Numbered from the stretch's first letter, positions 53,970-63,509 are shown. The stretch: DNA of 64,000 nucleotides from Micromonospora cremea (GCF_900143515.1 NZ_FSQT01000002.1:186001-250000), one strand, 5' to 3'. Program-made: numbers and translations. Notes: generated by a model not told the origin, from the letters alone.

Positions 53970-54005
53970 GGTTGTCCGGCCGGCCCAGAGGTCGGCCGGA
54001 CAACC
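53970..54005 (-). terminator. Terminator of the trpCBA operon
   Basis: GGTTGTCCGGCCG pairs perfectly with CGGCCGGACAACC around a 10-base loop, 9 bases after the trpA stop on the minus strand. Confidence 0.7.
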
Positions 54006-54014
54006 GACCAGCGA

Positions 54015-54818
54015 TCAGCGGGTGGGTGTGCGGACGCCCTCGGCGAGTTCGGCGCTCAGGGTGCGCAGGGCGGTCAGCCCGTCGGCCTCGGTGGGCGCGT
54101 CGAGCAGGCAGCGGACCAGCGCGCTGCCGACGATGACCCCGTCGGCGTAGCCGGCGACGGTGCCGGCCTGCGCACCGGTACCCACGCCCAGACCGACACC
54201 GACCGGCAGGTCGGTGACCTCGCGGACCCGGGAGACCAGCTTCGGGGCGGCGTCGGAGGTACGCGCCCGGGCCCCGGTCACGCCCATCACAGCGGTGGCG
54301 TAGACGAAGCCCCGGCAGTGCGCCACGGTCATCGCCAGCCGGGCGTCGGTGGACGACGGCGACACCAGGAAGGTGCGGTCCACCCCGTGAGCGTCCGAGG
54401 CGGCCAACCACTCGTCCGCCTCGTCGGGGATGAGGTCCGGGGTGATCAGGCCGGTCCCGCCGGCGGCGGCGAGATCGCGGGCGAACGCGTCCACGCCGTA
54501 ACGCTCGATCGGGTTCCAGTAGGTCATCGTGACCACCGGGGCGCCGGTGGCGGCGACGGCCTCGATGATGCGCAGCGTGTCCGCGGTGCGTACCCCGCCG
54601 GCCAGCGCGATGTCACTGGCCTTCTGGATGACCGGCCCGTCCATCACCGGGTCGGAGTACGGGATCTCCACCTCGATGACGTCGACGCCGGCCTCGACCA
54701 TCGCGGTCATCGCCGCGATGCTCCCCTCGACGGTCGGAAACCCGGCCGGCATGCAGCCGACCAGCAGCGCCCGCCCGTCGGCTCGTGCCTTGTCGAAGGC
54801 CACCCCGATCCGGCTCAT
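54015..54818 (-). CDS. trpA: Tryptophan synthase alpha subunit
   Basis: The product has 267 residues, the usual size. It cleaves indole-3-glycerol phosphate to indole and glyceraldehyde 3-phosphate and channels indole to TrpB. The catalytic Glu and Asp are in V-I-E-V-E-I-P-Y-S-D-P. The phosphate-binding G-V-G-L-G-V-G-T is near the end. The ATG lies 1 base from the trpB stop, with AAGGAG at the end of trpB as its ribosome binding site. Confidence 0.95.
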   Translation of the reverse strand: MSRIGVAFDKARADGRALLVGCMPAGFPTVEGSIAAMTAMVEAGVDVIEVEIPYSDPVMDGPVIQKASDIALAGGVRTADTLRIIEAVAATGAPVVTMTYWNPIERYGVDAFARDLAAAGGTGLITPDLIPDEADEWLAASDAHGVDRTFLVSPSSTDARLAMTVAHCRGFVYATAVMGVTGARARTSDAAPKLVSRVREVTDLPVGVGLGVGTGAQAGTVAGYADGVIVGSALVRCLLDAPTEADGLTALRTLSAELAEGVRTPTR

Positions 54819-54819
54819 C

Positions 54820-56058
54820 TCACCGCTCCTTGTCGAGGATGCCGAAGTAGTCACCGGCGGTGTGCACGTCCTTGTCGCCCCGCCCGGAGAGGTTGACCAC
54901 GATGGTGGGCTCCCGGCCCAGCTCGGCGGCGAGCTTCGGGGCCAGCGCGACGGTGCCGGCGAGCGCGTGTGCGCTCTCGATCGCCGGGATGATCCCCTCG
55001 GTACGGCAGAGCAGCTCGAACGCGGCCATCGCCTCGTCGTCCGTGACCGGCTGGTAGCTGGCCCGGCCGGTGTCGTGCAGCCAGGCGTGCTCGGGCCCGA
55101 CGCCCGGGTAGTCCAGCCCGGCGGAGATCGAATGCGACTCCAGCGTCTGCCCGTCGGCGTCCTGCAGCACATAGGTGCGGGTGCCGTGCAGCACGCCGGC
55201 CGAGCCGCCGGTGATGCTGGCCGCGTGGCGGCCGGTGGCCACCCCGTCGCCACCGGCCTCGAAGCCGTACAGCCGCACGTCCGGGTCGCCCACGAAGGCG
55301 TGGAAGATGCCCAGGGCGTTGGAGCCGCCGCCGACGCAGGCGGTGACCGCGTCCGGCAGCGCACCGGTGAGGTCCAGGCACTGCTGACGGGCCTCGTCGC
55401 CGATACCCCGGACGAAGTCGCGGACCATCGCCGGGAACGGGTGCGGCCCGGCGGCGGTGCCGATCAGGTAGTGCGTCTCGTCGACGTTGGCCACCCAGTC
55501 GCGCATCGCCTCGTTCATCGCGTCCTTGAGGGTGCGCGAGCCGGTGGTGACCGGGACGACGGTGGCGCCGAGCATCCGCATCCGGGCCACGTTGAGCGCC
55601 TGCCGCTCGGTGTCGACCTGGCCCATGTAGACCACGCACTCCAGGTCGAACAGGGCGGCGGCGGTCGCGGTGGCCACGCCGTGCTGGCCGGCGCCGGTCT
55701 CCGCGATCACCCGGGTTTTGCCCATCCGCTTGGTGAGCAGCGCCTGGCCGAGCACGTTGCGCACCTTGTGCGCCCCGGTGTGGTTGAGGTCCTCGCGCTT
55801 GAGCAGCACCCGCGCGCCGACCTTCGCGGAGAACCGCCGGGCCTCGTAGAGCAACGACGGGGTACCGGCGTAGTCGCGCAGCAGCGCGCCGAACTCGGCC
55901 CGGAAGGACTCGTCCGCCATCGCCGTGCGCCACGCCCCGTCGAGCTCGTCCAGCGCGGCCACCAGGGCCTCGGGCACGAATCGACCGCCGAAGCGGCCGA
56001 AGTGGCCGGCGGAGTCGGGCTGCGTACCGGCCACCGGGGCCAGCGCGTCGGCGCTCAT
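54820..56058 (-). CDS. trpB: Tryptophan synthase beta subunit
   Basis: The product has 412 residues. It joins indole with serine to form tryptophan. The PLP lysine is in H-T-G-A-H-K-V-R-N. The PLP phosphate loop is G-G-G-S-N-A-L-G, and the late G-R-G-D-K-D-V-H-T is typical. GAGAGGATTTCCG precedes the ATG. It lies 37 bases after the trpC stop. Confidence 0.96.
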   Translation of the reverse strand: MSADALAPVAGTQPDSAGHFGRFGGRFVPEALVAALDELDGAWRTAMADESFRAEFGALLRDYAGTPSLLYEARRFSAKVGARVLLKREDLNHTGAHKVRNVLGQALLTKRMGKTRVIAETGAGQHGVATATAAALFDLECVVYMGQVDTERQALNVARMRMLGATVVPVTTGSRTLKDAMNEAMRDWVANVDETHYLIGTAAGPHPFPAMVRDFVRGIGDEARQQCLDLTGALPDAVTACVGGGSNALGIFHAFVGDPDVRLYGFEAGGDGVATGRHAASITGGSAGVLHGTRTYVLQDADGQTLESHSISAGLDYPGVGPEHAWLHDTGRASYQPVTDDEAMAAFELLCRTEGIIPAIESAHALAGTVALAPKLAAELGREPTIVVNLSGRGDKDVHTAGDYFGILDKER

Positions 56059-56095
56059 CGGAAATCCTCTCGGTGGGGCGTCGGACGGCGCGAGG

Positions 56096-56962
56096 TCAGC
56101 GCACCGGCCGGGGCGTTGCCGGGTGGTTGCCGGCGTTGACCAGCTCGGCCACCGCCTCCCGCGGGCTCTTCTGCGTGACCAGGCCCTCGCCGACGAGGAC
56201 CGCGTCGGCGCCCGCGGAGGCGTACCGGATCAGGTCGTGCGGGCCGCGGACGCCAGATTCGGCGATCTTGACGACGCTGCTGGGCAGGCCCGGCGCGATC
56301 CGCTCGAACACCGACCGGTCGACCTCCAGGGTACGCAGGTCACGGGCGTTGACCCCGATCACCTGCGCACCGGCCTCCAGGGCCCGGTCGGCCTCCTCCT
56401 CGTCGTGCACCTCGACCAGCGCCGTCATTCCCAGCGACTCGATCCGCTCCAGCAGGCCCATCAGCACGTTCTGTTCGAGCGCGGCGACGATCAGCAGGAC
56501 CAGGTCGGCGCCGTGCGCGCGCGCCTCGTGCACCTGGTAGCTGGAGACGACGAAGTCCTTGCGCAGCACCGGAACGGTGACCGCGGCCCGGACGGCGGCC
56601 AGGTCGTCCAGCGAGCCGCCGAACCAGCGCCCCTCGGTGAGCACGCTGATCGCCCGCGCCCCGCCGGAGGCGTAGTCGACGGCGAGGTCGGCCGGATCGG
56701 CGATCTCGGCCAGGCGGCCCTTGGACGGCGAGGACCGCTTCACCTCGGCGATCACCGCGACGCCGGGCTTGCGCAGCGCCGCGTACGCGTCCAGCGGTGG
56801 TGGCGCCGCCGCTGCCAGCTCACGGATCCGCTCCAGCGGAACCTGTTCCTGGCGCCGGGCGACGTCCTCGCGCACGCCAGCCAGGATCTCGTCGAGCACG
56901 CTTACGGACGCCGCCTGACCGGCTTCGTCCCCCTCCGCGTGCGCATGCTCATCAGTCACCAT
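56096..56962 (-). CDS. trpC: Indole-3-glycerol phosphate synthase
   Basis: The product has 288 residues and a TIM barrel. The active-site lysine is in [11 protein letters not shown], and [14 protein letters not shown] and G-V-N-A-R-D-L are the usual blocks. AGAGGGGAG lies 4 bases before the ATG at 56962. A farther ATG at 56986 sits exactly 6 bases after TAGCAT and could be a leaderless start giving 296 residues. It opens the trpCBA block. Confidence 0.94.
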   Translation of the reverse strand: MVTDEHAHAEGDEAGQAASVSVLDEILAGVREDVARRQEQVPLERIRELAAAAPPPLDAYAALRKPGVAVIAEVKRSSPSKGRLAEIADPADLAVDYASGGARAISVLTEGRWFGGSLDDLAAVRAAVTVPVLRKDFVVSSYQVHEARAHGADLVLLIVAALEQNVLMGLLERIESLGMTALVEVHDEEEADRALEAGAQVIGVNARDLRTLEVDRSVFERIAPGLPSSVVKIAESGVRGPHDLIRYASAGADAVLVGEGLVTQKSPREAVAELVNAGNHPATPRPVR

Positions 56963-56992
56963 CGGACTCCCCTCTCCGGGTGTCATGGGCCG

Positions 56993-56998
56993 ATGCTA
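56993..56998 (-). promoter_or_regulatory. -10 box of the trpCBA operon
   Basis: TAGCAT is followed by 6 bases and an ATG at 56986. Transcription would begin at that codon, 24 bases before the ATG at 56962. The region 56999-57373 holds no other recognised element. A short frame with three Trp codons on the minus strand (57182 down) has no matching attenuator hairpin. Confidence 0.45.
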
Positions 56999-57373
56999 GG
57001 GGCAGCCGGCCGGAGCCGGGAGCCGGGGGTATGGCGCTGCTCACGAAAAGGGCTGCGGCATAATGGCCGACTTGCCGTGAACGGGATGTCACGCACTGCC
57101 ACCTCCGGCATCGACCAGCACGGTACGACGAGAGCCCGGCGGCCCGGTTGAGCGGGCCGATCCACCGATCATGCCACCCCATGCGGGGGCGCAGTGAAGC
57201 CTGTCGATGCTGTGAGCAAGCTCAAGGCCGAACGGCCGGTGCCTGGTCGCGGCCGGGGCGGGACAGTTGACCGGGCGGTCACCCCGGCGAAACGTCAGCC
57301 GGCCAGCATCGTCCTCGGGCAGACTCGATGGCGCGCCTGCCCGACCGTCGCCAACTCCTCGTGCGAGGTGACC

Positions 57374-57643
57374 ATGAGCATTTCCGAGCCGACCCCGAGC
57401 ATCGGGCTGACCACCCTCTCGCGGACGGTGGCGTCGCTCGCCGTGACGGTGGTGCACACACTCGAGCGGGCCGTGGTCGGCGAAGGGCGGATGCGGACCG
57501 CGCGCGGCAACGCCTGGGAGGCGGTCTGCGCCGACCGGGCCCGCGCCGACCGGCGCGCCGAACTGGACCGCCTGGTGGCCGAGTTGACCGCCGCCCGCGC
57601 CGCCGCCCGCCGCCAGCAGCGGGAGCGTCAACCGGTCGGCTGA
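57374..57643 (+). CDS. Small conserved helical protein (unknown)
   Basis: The product has 89 residues, predicted largely helical. It begins M-S-I-S-E-P-T-P-S and has a middle V-A-S-L-A-V-T-V-V-H-T-L-E-R and a C-terminal coil rich in Arg, Ala and Glu (A-D-R-R-A-E-L-D-R-L). No family is recognised. GAGGTGACC gives a good ribosome binding site 5 bases before the ATG. It is transcribed opposite to the two trp blocks and separates them. Confidence 0.6.
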   Translation: MSISEPTPSIGLTTLSRTVASLAVTVVHTLERAVVGEGRMRTARGNAWEAVCADRARADRRAELDRLVAELTAARAAARRQQRERQPVG

Positions 57644-57661
57644 ACACCCGCCGGCCGCAGT

Positions 57662-57722
57662 GGCCGTCGAGTCAGCCGGCCGTCGAGTCAGCCGGCCGTC
57701 AGGTCAACCGGCCGTCGGGTCC
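57662..57722. repeat. 16-base tandem repeat (GGCCGTCGAGTCAGCC)
   Basis: Two identical 16-base units (57662-57677 and 57678-57693) are followed by a variant (57694-57709) and a 13-base partial unit. The tract overlaps the 3' end of the Trp-associated membrane gene and encodes its final residues. Confidence 0.75.
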
Positions 57723-58306
57723 TCGCCCCGGTCCAGCGCGTCCCACGCCTCGGTGGTCCGCCGCCCGGCCATCGGTCCGGCCGGTCCGGCCGGTCCGGCC
57801 TCCGGCGGCGCGCTCTGCGGGCTGGTCCGCGCCGGTCGCTCGTACCGGGCGCCCATCGCCGGCCAGCCGCCGCCACGCAGCGCGGTCCACCCGCCGCCCG
57901 CCGCGGCCAGCAGGCCGCCGAGCAGGCAGAGCGCCGGCCACTGCCGGCTCACCACGCCGTCGAGGTCGGTGACCAGCCCGTACCCGCCGCCCGCCGCCAC
58001 CGCCAGACCGAACACGCCGAGCAGGACGCCCAGCACCCGCCGCAGCAGACCGCGAGTGGCCAGCACCGCGCCGCCGCCGGCCAGCGTGACCAGGGCCAGC
58101 GCCGGCAGCCACGGCAGCAGGGCGGCACCGGTGCGGGCGTCGCGCATCGGCGGCAGCGGCGCCGGGCGCACGGTCAGCTCGACCGACCAGCTCCGGGTCG
58201 ACGCCCAGAGCGCCAGGCCCGCGCCGGCGAGGCAGAGCAGCACGGCGTACGTCAGCTGACGCCGGCCCGCCGCGGGCCGGTCGTGTGGTTGCGTCGGGCC
58301 GGTCAC
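57704..58306 (-). CDS. Tryptophan biosynthesis-associated membrane protein (TIGR02234 type)
   Basis: The product has 200 residues and four hydrophobic segments (about 18-37, 64-84, 90-112 and 122-142). It has L-W-A-S-T-R-S-W after segment 1, as in the actinobacterial family found between trpE and trpC. The tail after segment 4 is proline- and glycine-rich. Function is unknown, but linkage to trpE is constant. The GTG start overlaps the trpE stop as GTGA, so the two are coupled. Confidence 0.88.
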   Translation of the reverse strand: MTGPTQPHDRPAAGRRQLTYAVLLCLAGAGLALWASTRSWSVELTVRPAPLPPMRDARTGAALLPWLPALALVTLAGGGAVLATRGLLRRVLGVLLGVFGLAVAAGGGYGLVTDLDGVVSRQWPALCLLGGLLAAAGGGWTALRGGGWPAMGARYERPARTSPQSAPPEAGPAGPAGPMAGRRTTEAWDALDRGEDPTAG

Positions 58307-59856
58307 CGGGCCGGCCGCAACGTCTCGGCGGCCGCGATCGCGGCCAGCACGGCGGCGGCCTTGTTGCGGGTCTCCTGGTCCTCGGCGGCCGGGTCCGAGT
58401 CGGCGACCACCCCCGCGCCGGCCTGCACGTAGGCCCGGCCGTCGCGGATCAGCGCGGTCCGGATGGCGATCGCCATGTCCAGGTCGCCGCCGAAGCCGAA
58501 GTAGCCGACCGTGCCGCCGTAGAGGCCGCGGCGGACCGGTTCCAGCTCCTCGATGATCTCCATGGCCCGCACCTTCGGCGCACCGGAGAGGGTGCCGGCC
58601 GGGAACGTCGCGGCGAGCGCGTCGAACGCGGTGCGATCGTCACGCAGCGTGCCGGTCACGGTGGAGACGATGTGCATCACGTGGCTGTACCGCTCGATGG
58701 TGGCGAACTCGGGCACCTCCACGCTGCCCGGCTGGCAGACCCGGCCCAGGTCGTTGCGGCCCAGGTCGACCAGCATCACGTGCTCGGCCCGTTCCTTCGG
58801 GTCGGCGAGCAGTTCGGCGGCGAGCCCGGCGTCGGCGGCCGGTGTGCCGCCGCGCGGCCGGGTGCCGGCGATCGGGTGCAGCAGGGCCCGGCGACGCCCG
58901 TCCGCACCGCCGGAGACCTTCAGGTGCGCCTCCGGGGACGAGCCGACGATGTCGAAACCGTCGAAGCGCAGCAGGTACATGTACGGGCTGGGGTTGCTGG
59001 TGCGCAGCACCCGGTAGACGTCCAGCGGGTCGGCGTGCGTCGACCGCTCGAAGCGCTGGGAGAGGACGATCTGGAAGCACTCGCCGGCCCGGATCGCCTC
59101 CTTGGCCGCCTCCACCGCCTTCGGGTAGCCCCCGTCGGGCGTACGGCAGAGCACCTCACCAGCCGGCGGACGCTCGACGGTGGAGATCATCGGCGGGATG
59201 GGCCGGGACAGCGCGGTCGTCATCGCGTCCAGCCGGCCCACCGCGTGGTGGTACGCGGCGGTGACCTCCGCGGCGCGGTCCGGGGCGTCCAGCGGCGGCA
59301 GCACCGCGTTGGCGACCAAAAGGGCCGAACCGTCGTAGTGGTCGAGCACCACCAGGTCCGTGGCGAGCATCATGCCCAGCTCCGGCACGCCCAGGTCGTC
59401 CTCGGTCAGCTCGGGCAGCCGCTCGAAGCGCCGGACGAGGTCGTAGCCGAGGTAGCCGACCATGCCCCCGGTCAACGGCGGCAGCCCGCTGGACGGGTCC
59501 CCGGTCGGGCCGGCCAGCGCCGCGACGGTCTCCCGCAGCACCCGCACCGGGTCGCCGTCGGTGGGCAGCCCGGCCGGCGGTTGGCCGAGCCAGGTCGCCA
59601 CGCCGTCCCGCTCGACCAGCGTGGCGCTGCTGCGTACCCCGATGAACGAGTACCGCGACCAGGCCATGCCGGCCGAGCCGACGCCCTGCTCGGCCGACTC
59701 GAGCAGGAACGTGCCGGGCCCGCCGGCCAGCTTGCGGTAGACCCCGACCGGGGTCTCCGCGTCGGCCAGCAGCCGCCGGGTGACCGGCACGACCCGCCAG
59801 TGGGCGGCCAGCTCGGTGAAGGTGGCCAGGTCGGGGCTCACCGCGCCGTCGGTCAT
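58303..59856 (-). CDS. trpE: Anthranilate synthase component I
   Basis: The product has 517 residues. It makes anthranilate from chorismate with glutamine-derived ammonia. The tryptophan feedback site L-L-E-S-A-E is near residue 50. The chorismate-binding blocks are [19 protein letters not shown] and [11 protein letters not shown]. The ATG overlaps the stop of the hisI fusion as ATGA, with GGAGG upstream. No trpG is in the window. Confidence 0.96.
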   Translation of the reverse strand: MTDGAVSPDLATFTELAAHWRVVPVTRRLLADAETPVGVYRKLAGGPGTFLLESAEQGVGSAGMAWSRYSFIGVRSSATLVERDGVATWLGQPPAGLPTDGDPVRVLRETVAALAGPTGDPSSGLPPLTGGMVGYLGYDLVRRFERLPELTEDDLGVPELGMMLATDLVVLDHYDGSALLVANAVLPPLDAPDRAAEVTAAYHHAVGRLDAMTTALSRPIPPMISTVERPPAGEVLCRTPDGGYPKAVEAAKEAIRAGECFQIVLSQRFERSTHADPLDVYRVLRTSNPSPYMYLLRFDGFDIVGSSPEAHLKVSGGADGRRRALLHPIAGTRPRGGTPAADAGLAAELLADPKERAEHVMLVDLGRNDLGRVCQPGSVEVPEFATIERYSHVMHIVSTVTGTLRDDRTAFDALAATFPAGTLSGAPKVRAMEIIEELEPVRRGLYGGTVGYFGFGGDLDMAIAIRTALIRDGRAYVQAGAGVVADSDPAAEDQETRNKAAAVLAAIAAAETLRPAR

Positions 59857-61154
59857 GGGCGGGCCTCCGGACCGGTGACGGGCAGCTCGGTGTAGAAGCA
59901 CGTCCGGTGACCGGTGTGACAGGCGGCGCCGACCTGGTCCACGCTGACCAGCAGCGCGTCCCCGTCGCAGTCCAGCGCGACCGAGCGGACGTACTGGTGG
60001 TGCCCGGAGGTGGCGCCCTTGACCCAGTACTCGCGCCGGCTGCGCGACCAGTAGGTGGCCCGGCCGGTGGTGAGGGTGCGGTGCAGCGCCTCGTCGTCCA
60101 TCCAGGCGACCATCAGCACCTCGCCGGAGTCGTGCGCGCGGACCACGGCGGCGACCAGGCCGTCGGCGGTGCGGCGCAGGCGGGCCGCGATGGCCGGGTC
60201 GAGCTGGGACGGGCGGGCCGGCACGGGCGCCGTCGGGCCGGTCGGATCGCTGGGAACGCCGGTCACCGGCGCGTCAGGTACGGGCACAGTGACCCATTGT
60301 CCCGCACGCGGCGCGGGTACCGGCGACGGCTCCCGCCGGGGCCGCGGCGGCTGGCTGGCGGGCCGGGCCAGCTGAGCGACGTAGCGGTCCAGCCGGCCGT
60401 CGGTCAGGGCGTCGGCCAGGTCGCTGCCGGCCGCGTCGGCGATCTCCTCGGCGTACGGGCGGATCAACGGCAGCGTTCCGGCGACCAGCCGCACGGCGGC
60501 CGCCCAGAGCTGCCCGGTGGAGCCCGGGCGCAGCCCGAGGCAGAGCAGCATGTCCTCCCGGTAGCGCGGCGGGGCGACCGGCAGCTCCAGGGCCGCCGCG
60601 AAGGCCGCCCGGCGGGAGATCACCCGCACCGACGGGTTGGCCGGGCGCAGCACCGACGGGCAGAGCCGGGCCAGGTCGGCCACCGCGAGCCGGATCCCGA
60701 GGTGGTCGTCGGCGGCCCGGGCGGCGGCGGCCTTACCCAGCGTGGCGATCAGCTCCTCCAGCCGGGGCGGTTCGGCGGGCTGGCAGAGCACCGGCAGGTC
60801 GATGCGGGGCCGCCAGTGCGGGTCGGCCCAGAGCCGCCGCGCCGGTGCGGTGACCGGCAGCCCGAAGGCCCAGTCGGCCGGCTCGCCGAGCCGGTGCACC
60901 CAGGAGCGGACGTCCCGTGCGGCTACCGAGACGTGGGTGAGCCGGCCGGCGGACTCGGCCAGGTACGCCCGGCGGGCCTCGTACGGGGCGCCGCCGACCA
61001 GCACGTCGAGGTCGACGTCGCTGTGCGCGGTGGCGGCCCGTCGGGCGTGACTGCCGCGCAGCAGGATGCCGACGACAGGCCGCTCGGCCGCCTGCCGCAA
61101 CCGCGCGGCCCAGTCCTCGAGAAACCCGCTATCCGGTAACGGAGCGTGACTCAC
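59853..61154 (-). CDS. hisI: Nucleotidyltransferase-phosphoribosyl-AMP cyclohydrolase fusion
   Basis: A single open frame of 433 residues. Residues about 20-60 show a nucleotidyltransferase motif, G-S-H-A-R-R followed by S-D-V-D-L-D-V-L, typical of the minimal/kanamycin-type group. The following 230 residues are helical. From about 310 to the end lies a complete His[30 protein letters not shown], and the zinc cysteines C-D-G-D, C-H-T and T-C-F-Y. A GTG at 60287 could open a separate 144-residue HisI, so one frame may yield two proteins. HisI acts in histidine synthesis (step 3). It overlaps trpE by 4 bases. Confidence 0.85.
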   Translation of the reverse strand: MSHAPLPDSGFLEDWAARLRQAAERPVVGILLRGSHARRAATAHSDVDLDVLVGGAPYEARRAYLAESAGRLTHVSVAARDVRSWVHRLGEPADWAFGLPVTAPARRLWADPHWRPRIDLPVLCQPAEPPRLEELIATLGKAAAARAADDHLGIRLAVADLARLCPSVLRPANPSVRVISRRAAFAAALELPVAPPRYREDMLLCLGLRPGSTGQLWAAAVRLVAGTLPLIRPYAEEIADAAGSDLADALTDGRLDRYVAQLARPASQPPRPRREPSPVPAPRAGQWVTVPVPDAPVTGVPSDPTGPTAPVPARPSQLDPAIAARLRRTADGLVAAVVRAHDSGEVLMVAWMDDEALHRTLTTGRATYWSRSRREYWVKGATSGHHQYVRSVALDCDGDALLVSVDQVGAACHTGHRTCFYTELPVTGPEARP

Positions 61155-61289
61155 GGCGCCATCGTGCCGTACGCCCCATCGGTGCGCAATGCCCGTTGGC
61201 GGACCTGGTGTCCGGTCCGGAGGCTACTGCCCGTTCTCATGCTCGGCGCGGCGATGGGCGGGGGGCGAACGTTGCGCCGGCGCCGGTAT

Positions 61290-61321
61290 CTCATCTAGCG
61301 TTGAGTTCAACAGCTGATGAG
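61290..61321. promoter_or_regulatory. Operator dyad of the ABC/TetR operon
   Basis: An imperfect 32-base dyad reads CTCATC at one end and GATGAG at the other, with GTTGA-GT-TCAAC at its centre. TAGCGT (61296-61301) inside it could be the -10. The downstream operon includes a TetR gene, so it is probably autoregulated here. Confidence 0.6.
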
Positions 61322-61340
61322 TTTTGCCGGAGGTGGCGTG

Positions 61341-62105
61341 ATGGGCGACGCGATAGTGGTCCGCGACCTGCTCGTGGACCGGGGCGGGCGGCGGGTGCTG
61401 GACGGCATCAGCTGCACAGTCCCGCGCGGTGCCGTGACCGGGCTGCTCGGCCCCAGCGGGAGCGGCAAGACGACGTTCATGCGCGCGGTCGTCGGGGTGC
61501 AGGTGGTCACCGGAGGGACGGTCACCGTGCTGGGCCAGCCGGCCGGCTCGCCCGCGCTGCGGCACCAGGTGGGCTACCTCACGCAGGCGCCGAGCGTCTA
61601 CGCCGACCTGACCGTGCGGGAGAACGCCCGGTACTTCGCGGCCCTGCACGGGCGGGGCCGCGCCGAGGCCGACCAGGCGATCAGCGACGTCGGGCTGGCC
61701 GGAGCGGCCGGCCAGCTGGTCGGCACCCTGTCCGGCGGCCAGCGCAGCCGGGCATCGCTGGCCTGCGCCCTCGTCGGCGAGCCGGAGCTGGTCATCCTGG
61801 ACGAGCCGACCGTCGGTCAGGACCCGGTGCTGCGGGCCGACCTGTGGGCCCGGTTCCACGCGATGGCCGCCGCCGGCACCACCCTGCTGGTGTCCAGCCA
61901 CGTGATGGACGAGGCGGCTCGCTGCGACCGGCTGCTGCTGATCCGGGAGGGACGGCTGATCGCCGACGACAGCCCGGCCGCGATCCGCGCCGCCGCTGGC
62001 GTGGACGACCTCGACGAGGCGTTCCTGCGGCTGATCCGGGCCGGTGAGCCAGGCCCCGCCGGCCCGGCCGAGGCGACGCGGTCGCGGACTGGAGGCATGT
62101 CGTGA
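61341..62105 (+). CDS. ABC transporter ATPase (drug/antibiotic exporter type)
   Basis: The product has 254 residues. Walker A is G-P-S-G-S-G-K-T-T, the signature is L-S-G-G-Q-R-S-R-A-S, Walker B is L-V-I-L-D-E-P-T, and the switch histidine is in S-S-H-V-M-D-E-A. The ATG at 61341 follows GGAGG by 7 bases; an ATG at 61317 lies upstream of that site. Its stop overlaps the permease start as GTGA. Confidence 0.9.
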   Translation: MGDAIVVRDLLVDRGGRRVLDGISCTVPRGAVTGLLGPSGSGKTTFMRAVVGVQVVTGGTVTVLGQPAGSPALRHQVGYLTQAPSVYADLTVRENARYFAALHGRGRAEADQAISDVGLAGAAGQLVGTLSGGQRSRASLACALVGEPELVILDEPTVGQDPVLRADLWARFHAMAAAGTTLLVSSHVMDEAARCDRLLLIREGRLIADDSPAAIRAAAGVDDLDEAFLRLIRAGEPGPAGPAEATRSRTGGMS

Positions 62106-62857
62106 ACCCGCGGATCCTGGCGGCCACCACGGGCCGCATCCTGCGCCAGCTCCGGCACGACCGGCGCACCATCGCGCTGCTCGTGGTGGTGCCGTCCGCC
62201 CTGCTCACCCTGGTCTACTTCATGTACGCCGACCAGCCGACCCCACCCGGTCAGCCGTCGGCGTTCGACCGGATCGCGCTGGTGATGCTCGGCATCTTCC
62301 CGTTCGTCATCATGTTCCTGGTGACCAGCATCGCCATGCTCCGCGAGCGCACCTCCGGCACCCTGGAGCGGCTGCTCACCACCCCGCTGGGCAAGCTCGA
62401 CCTGCTCTTCGGTTACGGCATCGCGTTCGGGCTGGCCGCCGCCGTGCAGGCCGCGGTCGCCGCCGGTGTGGCGTACTGGGTCTTCGACCTGGACACCGCT
62501 GGCAGCAGCGGCCTGGTGATCGGGATCGCCGTGATCGACGCGGTGCTCGGCGTCGCCCTCGGGCTGTTCTGCAGCGCCTTCGCCCGCACCGAGTTCCAGG
62601 CAGTACAGTTCCTGCCGGTCGTGGTGGTCCCCCAGCTGCTGCTCTGCGGGCTGTTCGTGGCCCGCGACCAGATGGCCGGCTGGCTCCAGGCGCTGAGCGA
62701 CGCCTTCCCCCTGTCGTACGCCATCGAGGCGTTGCAGGAGGTCGGCGCCAACGCCGAGCCGACCGGCACGATGTGGCGGGACGTGGTGGTGGTGCTCGGC
62801 GCGGTGGTGCTGGCACTGGTGCTCGCGGCGGCCACCCTGCGCCGGCGGAGCGGCTGA
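62102..62857 (+). CDS. ABC-2 type transporter permease
   Basis: The product has 251 residues and six membrane segments. The conserved E-R-T-S-G-T-L-E-R-L-L-T-T-P loop after segment 2 is the ABC-2 hallmark, and the later P-L-S-Y-A-I-E-A-L precedes the last segment. It is translated with the ATPase and probably exports a drug or lipid-like compound. The TetR gene follows 24 bases later. Confidence 0.9.
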   Translation: MNPRILAATTGRILRQLRHDRRTIALLVVVPSALLTLVYFMYADQPTPPGQPSAFDRIALVMLGIFPFVIMFLVTSIAMLRERTSGTLERLLTTPLGKLDLLFGYGIAFGLAAAVQAAVAAGVAYWVFDLDTAGSSGLVIGIAVIDAVLGVALGLFCSAFARTEFQAVQFLPVVVVPQLLLCGLFVARDQMAGWLQALSDAFPLSYAIEALQEVGANAEPTGTMWRDVVVVLGAVVLALVLAAATLRRRSG

Positions 62858-62881
62858 CCGACGGACGAACGAAGGGCGGCG

Positions 62882-63478
62882 ATGGCGCGGCGGACCGGCC
62901 GGCGACCCGGCAACCAGGGCACCCGGGAGGCGATCCTCGACGCGGCACGGGCGGCGTTCGCCGAGCGTGGCTTCGACGCCGCCTCGATCCGCGCCATCGC
63001 CGGCACCGCCGGGGTGGACCCGGCGCTGGTGCACCACTACTTCGGCAGCAAGGACCAGCTCTTCCTGGCCGCGATGAACTTCCCCGTCGACCCGGGTGAG
63101 GTGGTGCCGAGGGTGCTCGCGGGCGGCCAGGACGGCATCGGCGAGCGGCTGGTCCGCACCTTCCTCGGCGTCTGGGACTCACCGTTCGGCAGCGCCGGGG
63201 TGGCGCTGCTGCGCTCCGCGGTGAGCAACGAGTGGACGGCGCGGCTGCTGCGCGAGTTCATCACCACGCAGGTGCTGCGCCGGGTGCTCGACCAGCTCGA
63301 CGTCGACCCGGCCGAGCTGCCACTGCGCGGCTCGCTGGTCGCCAGCCAGCTGATCGGGTTGGGCATGATGCGGCACGTGATCCGACTGGAGCCGGTGGCG
63401 TCCGCCGACCCGGAGACGCTGGTCGCGGCCATCGGCCCGACCGTGCAGCGCTACCTGACCGGGCCGCTGTCCACGTAG
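62882..63478 (+). CDS. TetR family regulator of the ABC operon
   Basis: The product has 198 residues. The HTH reads F-A-E-R-G-F-D-A-A-S-I-R-A-I-A-G-T-A-G-V and ends in V-H-H-Y-F-G-S-K-D. The C-terminal part looks like the TetR_C group seen next to ABC-2 exporters. AAGGGCGG precedes the ATG. It likely represses the operon through the dyad at 61290-61321. Confidence 0.9.
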   Translation: MARRTGRRPGNQGTREAILDAARAAFAERGFDAASIRAIAGTAGVDPALVHHYFGSKDQLFLAAMNFPVDPGEVVPRVLAGGQDGIGERLVRTFLGVWDSPFGSAGVALLRSAVSNEWTARLLREFITTQVLRRVLDQLDVDPAELPLRGSLVASQLIGLGMMRHVIRLEPVASADPETLVAAIGPTVQRYLTGPLST

Positions 63479-63509
63479 CGCCCGCGAACCGCCGTGAATT
63501 GGCGAGCGG

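Larger units (their letters stand above)
53427..54014. other. Intergenic region with minisatellites (588 bases, no gene)
   Basis: No coding gene is supported between the NUDIX stop and the trpA stop. The region is rich in GGGCCGG-type words. It holds two tandem-repeat tracts (53621-53720 and 53818-53883) and the trpA terminator at 53970-54005. Confidence 0.6.

Noticed and set aside
57090..57182. A minus-strand short frame with three Trp codons upstream of trpC, as a trp attenuator leader
   Set aside because: The Trp codons are not adjacent, no terminator/antiterminator hairpin pair follows, and the promoter found (TAGCAT at 56993-56998) lies downstream of it.
60285..60287. Annotating HisI as a separate gene starting at the GTG at 60287
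   Set aside because: The frame is continuous with the nucleotidyltransferase part, and no good ribosome binding site or -10 box precedes the GTG. It is kept as an alternative in the fusion entry.
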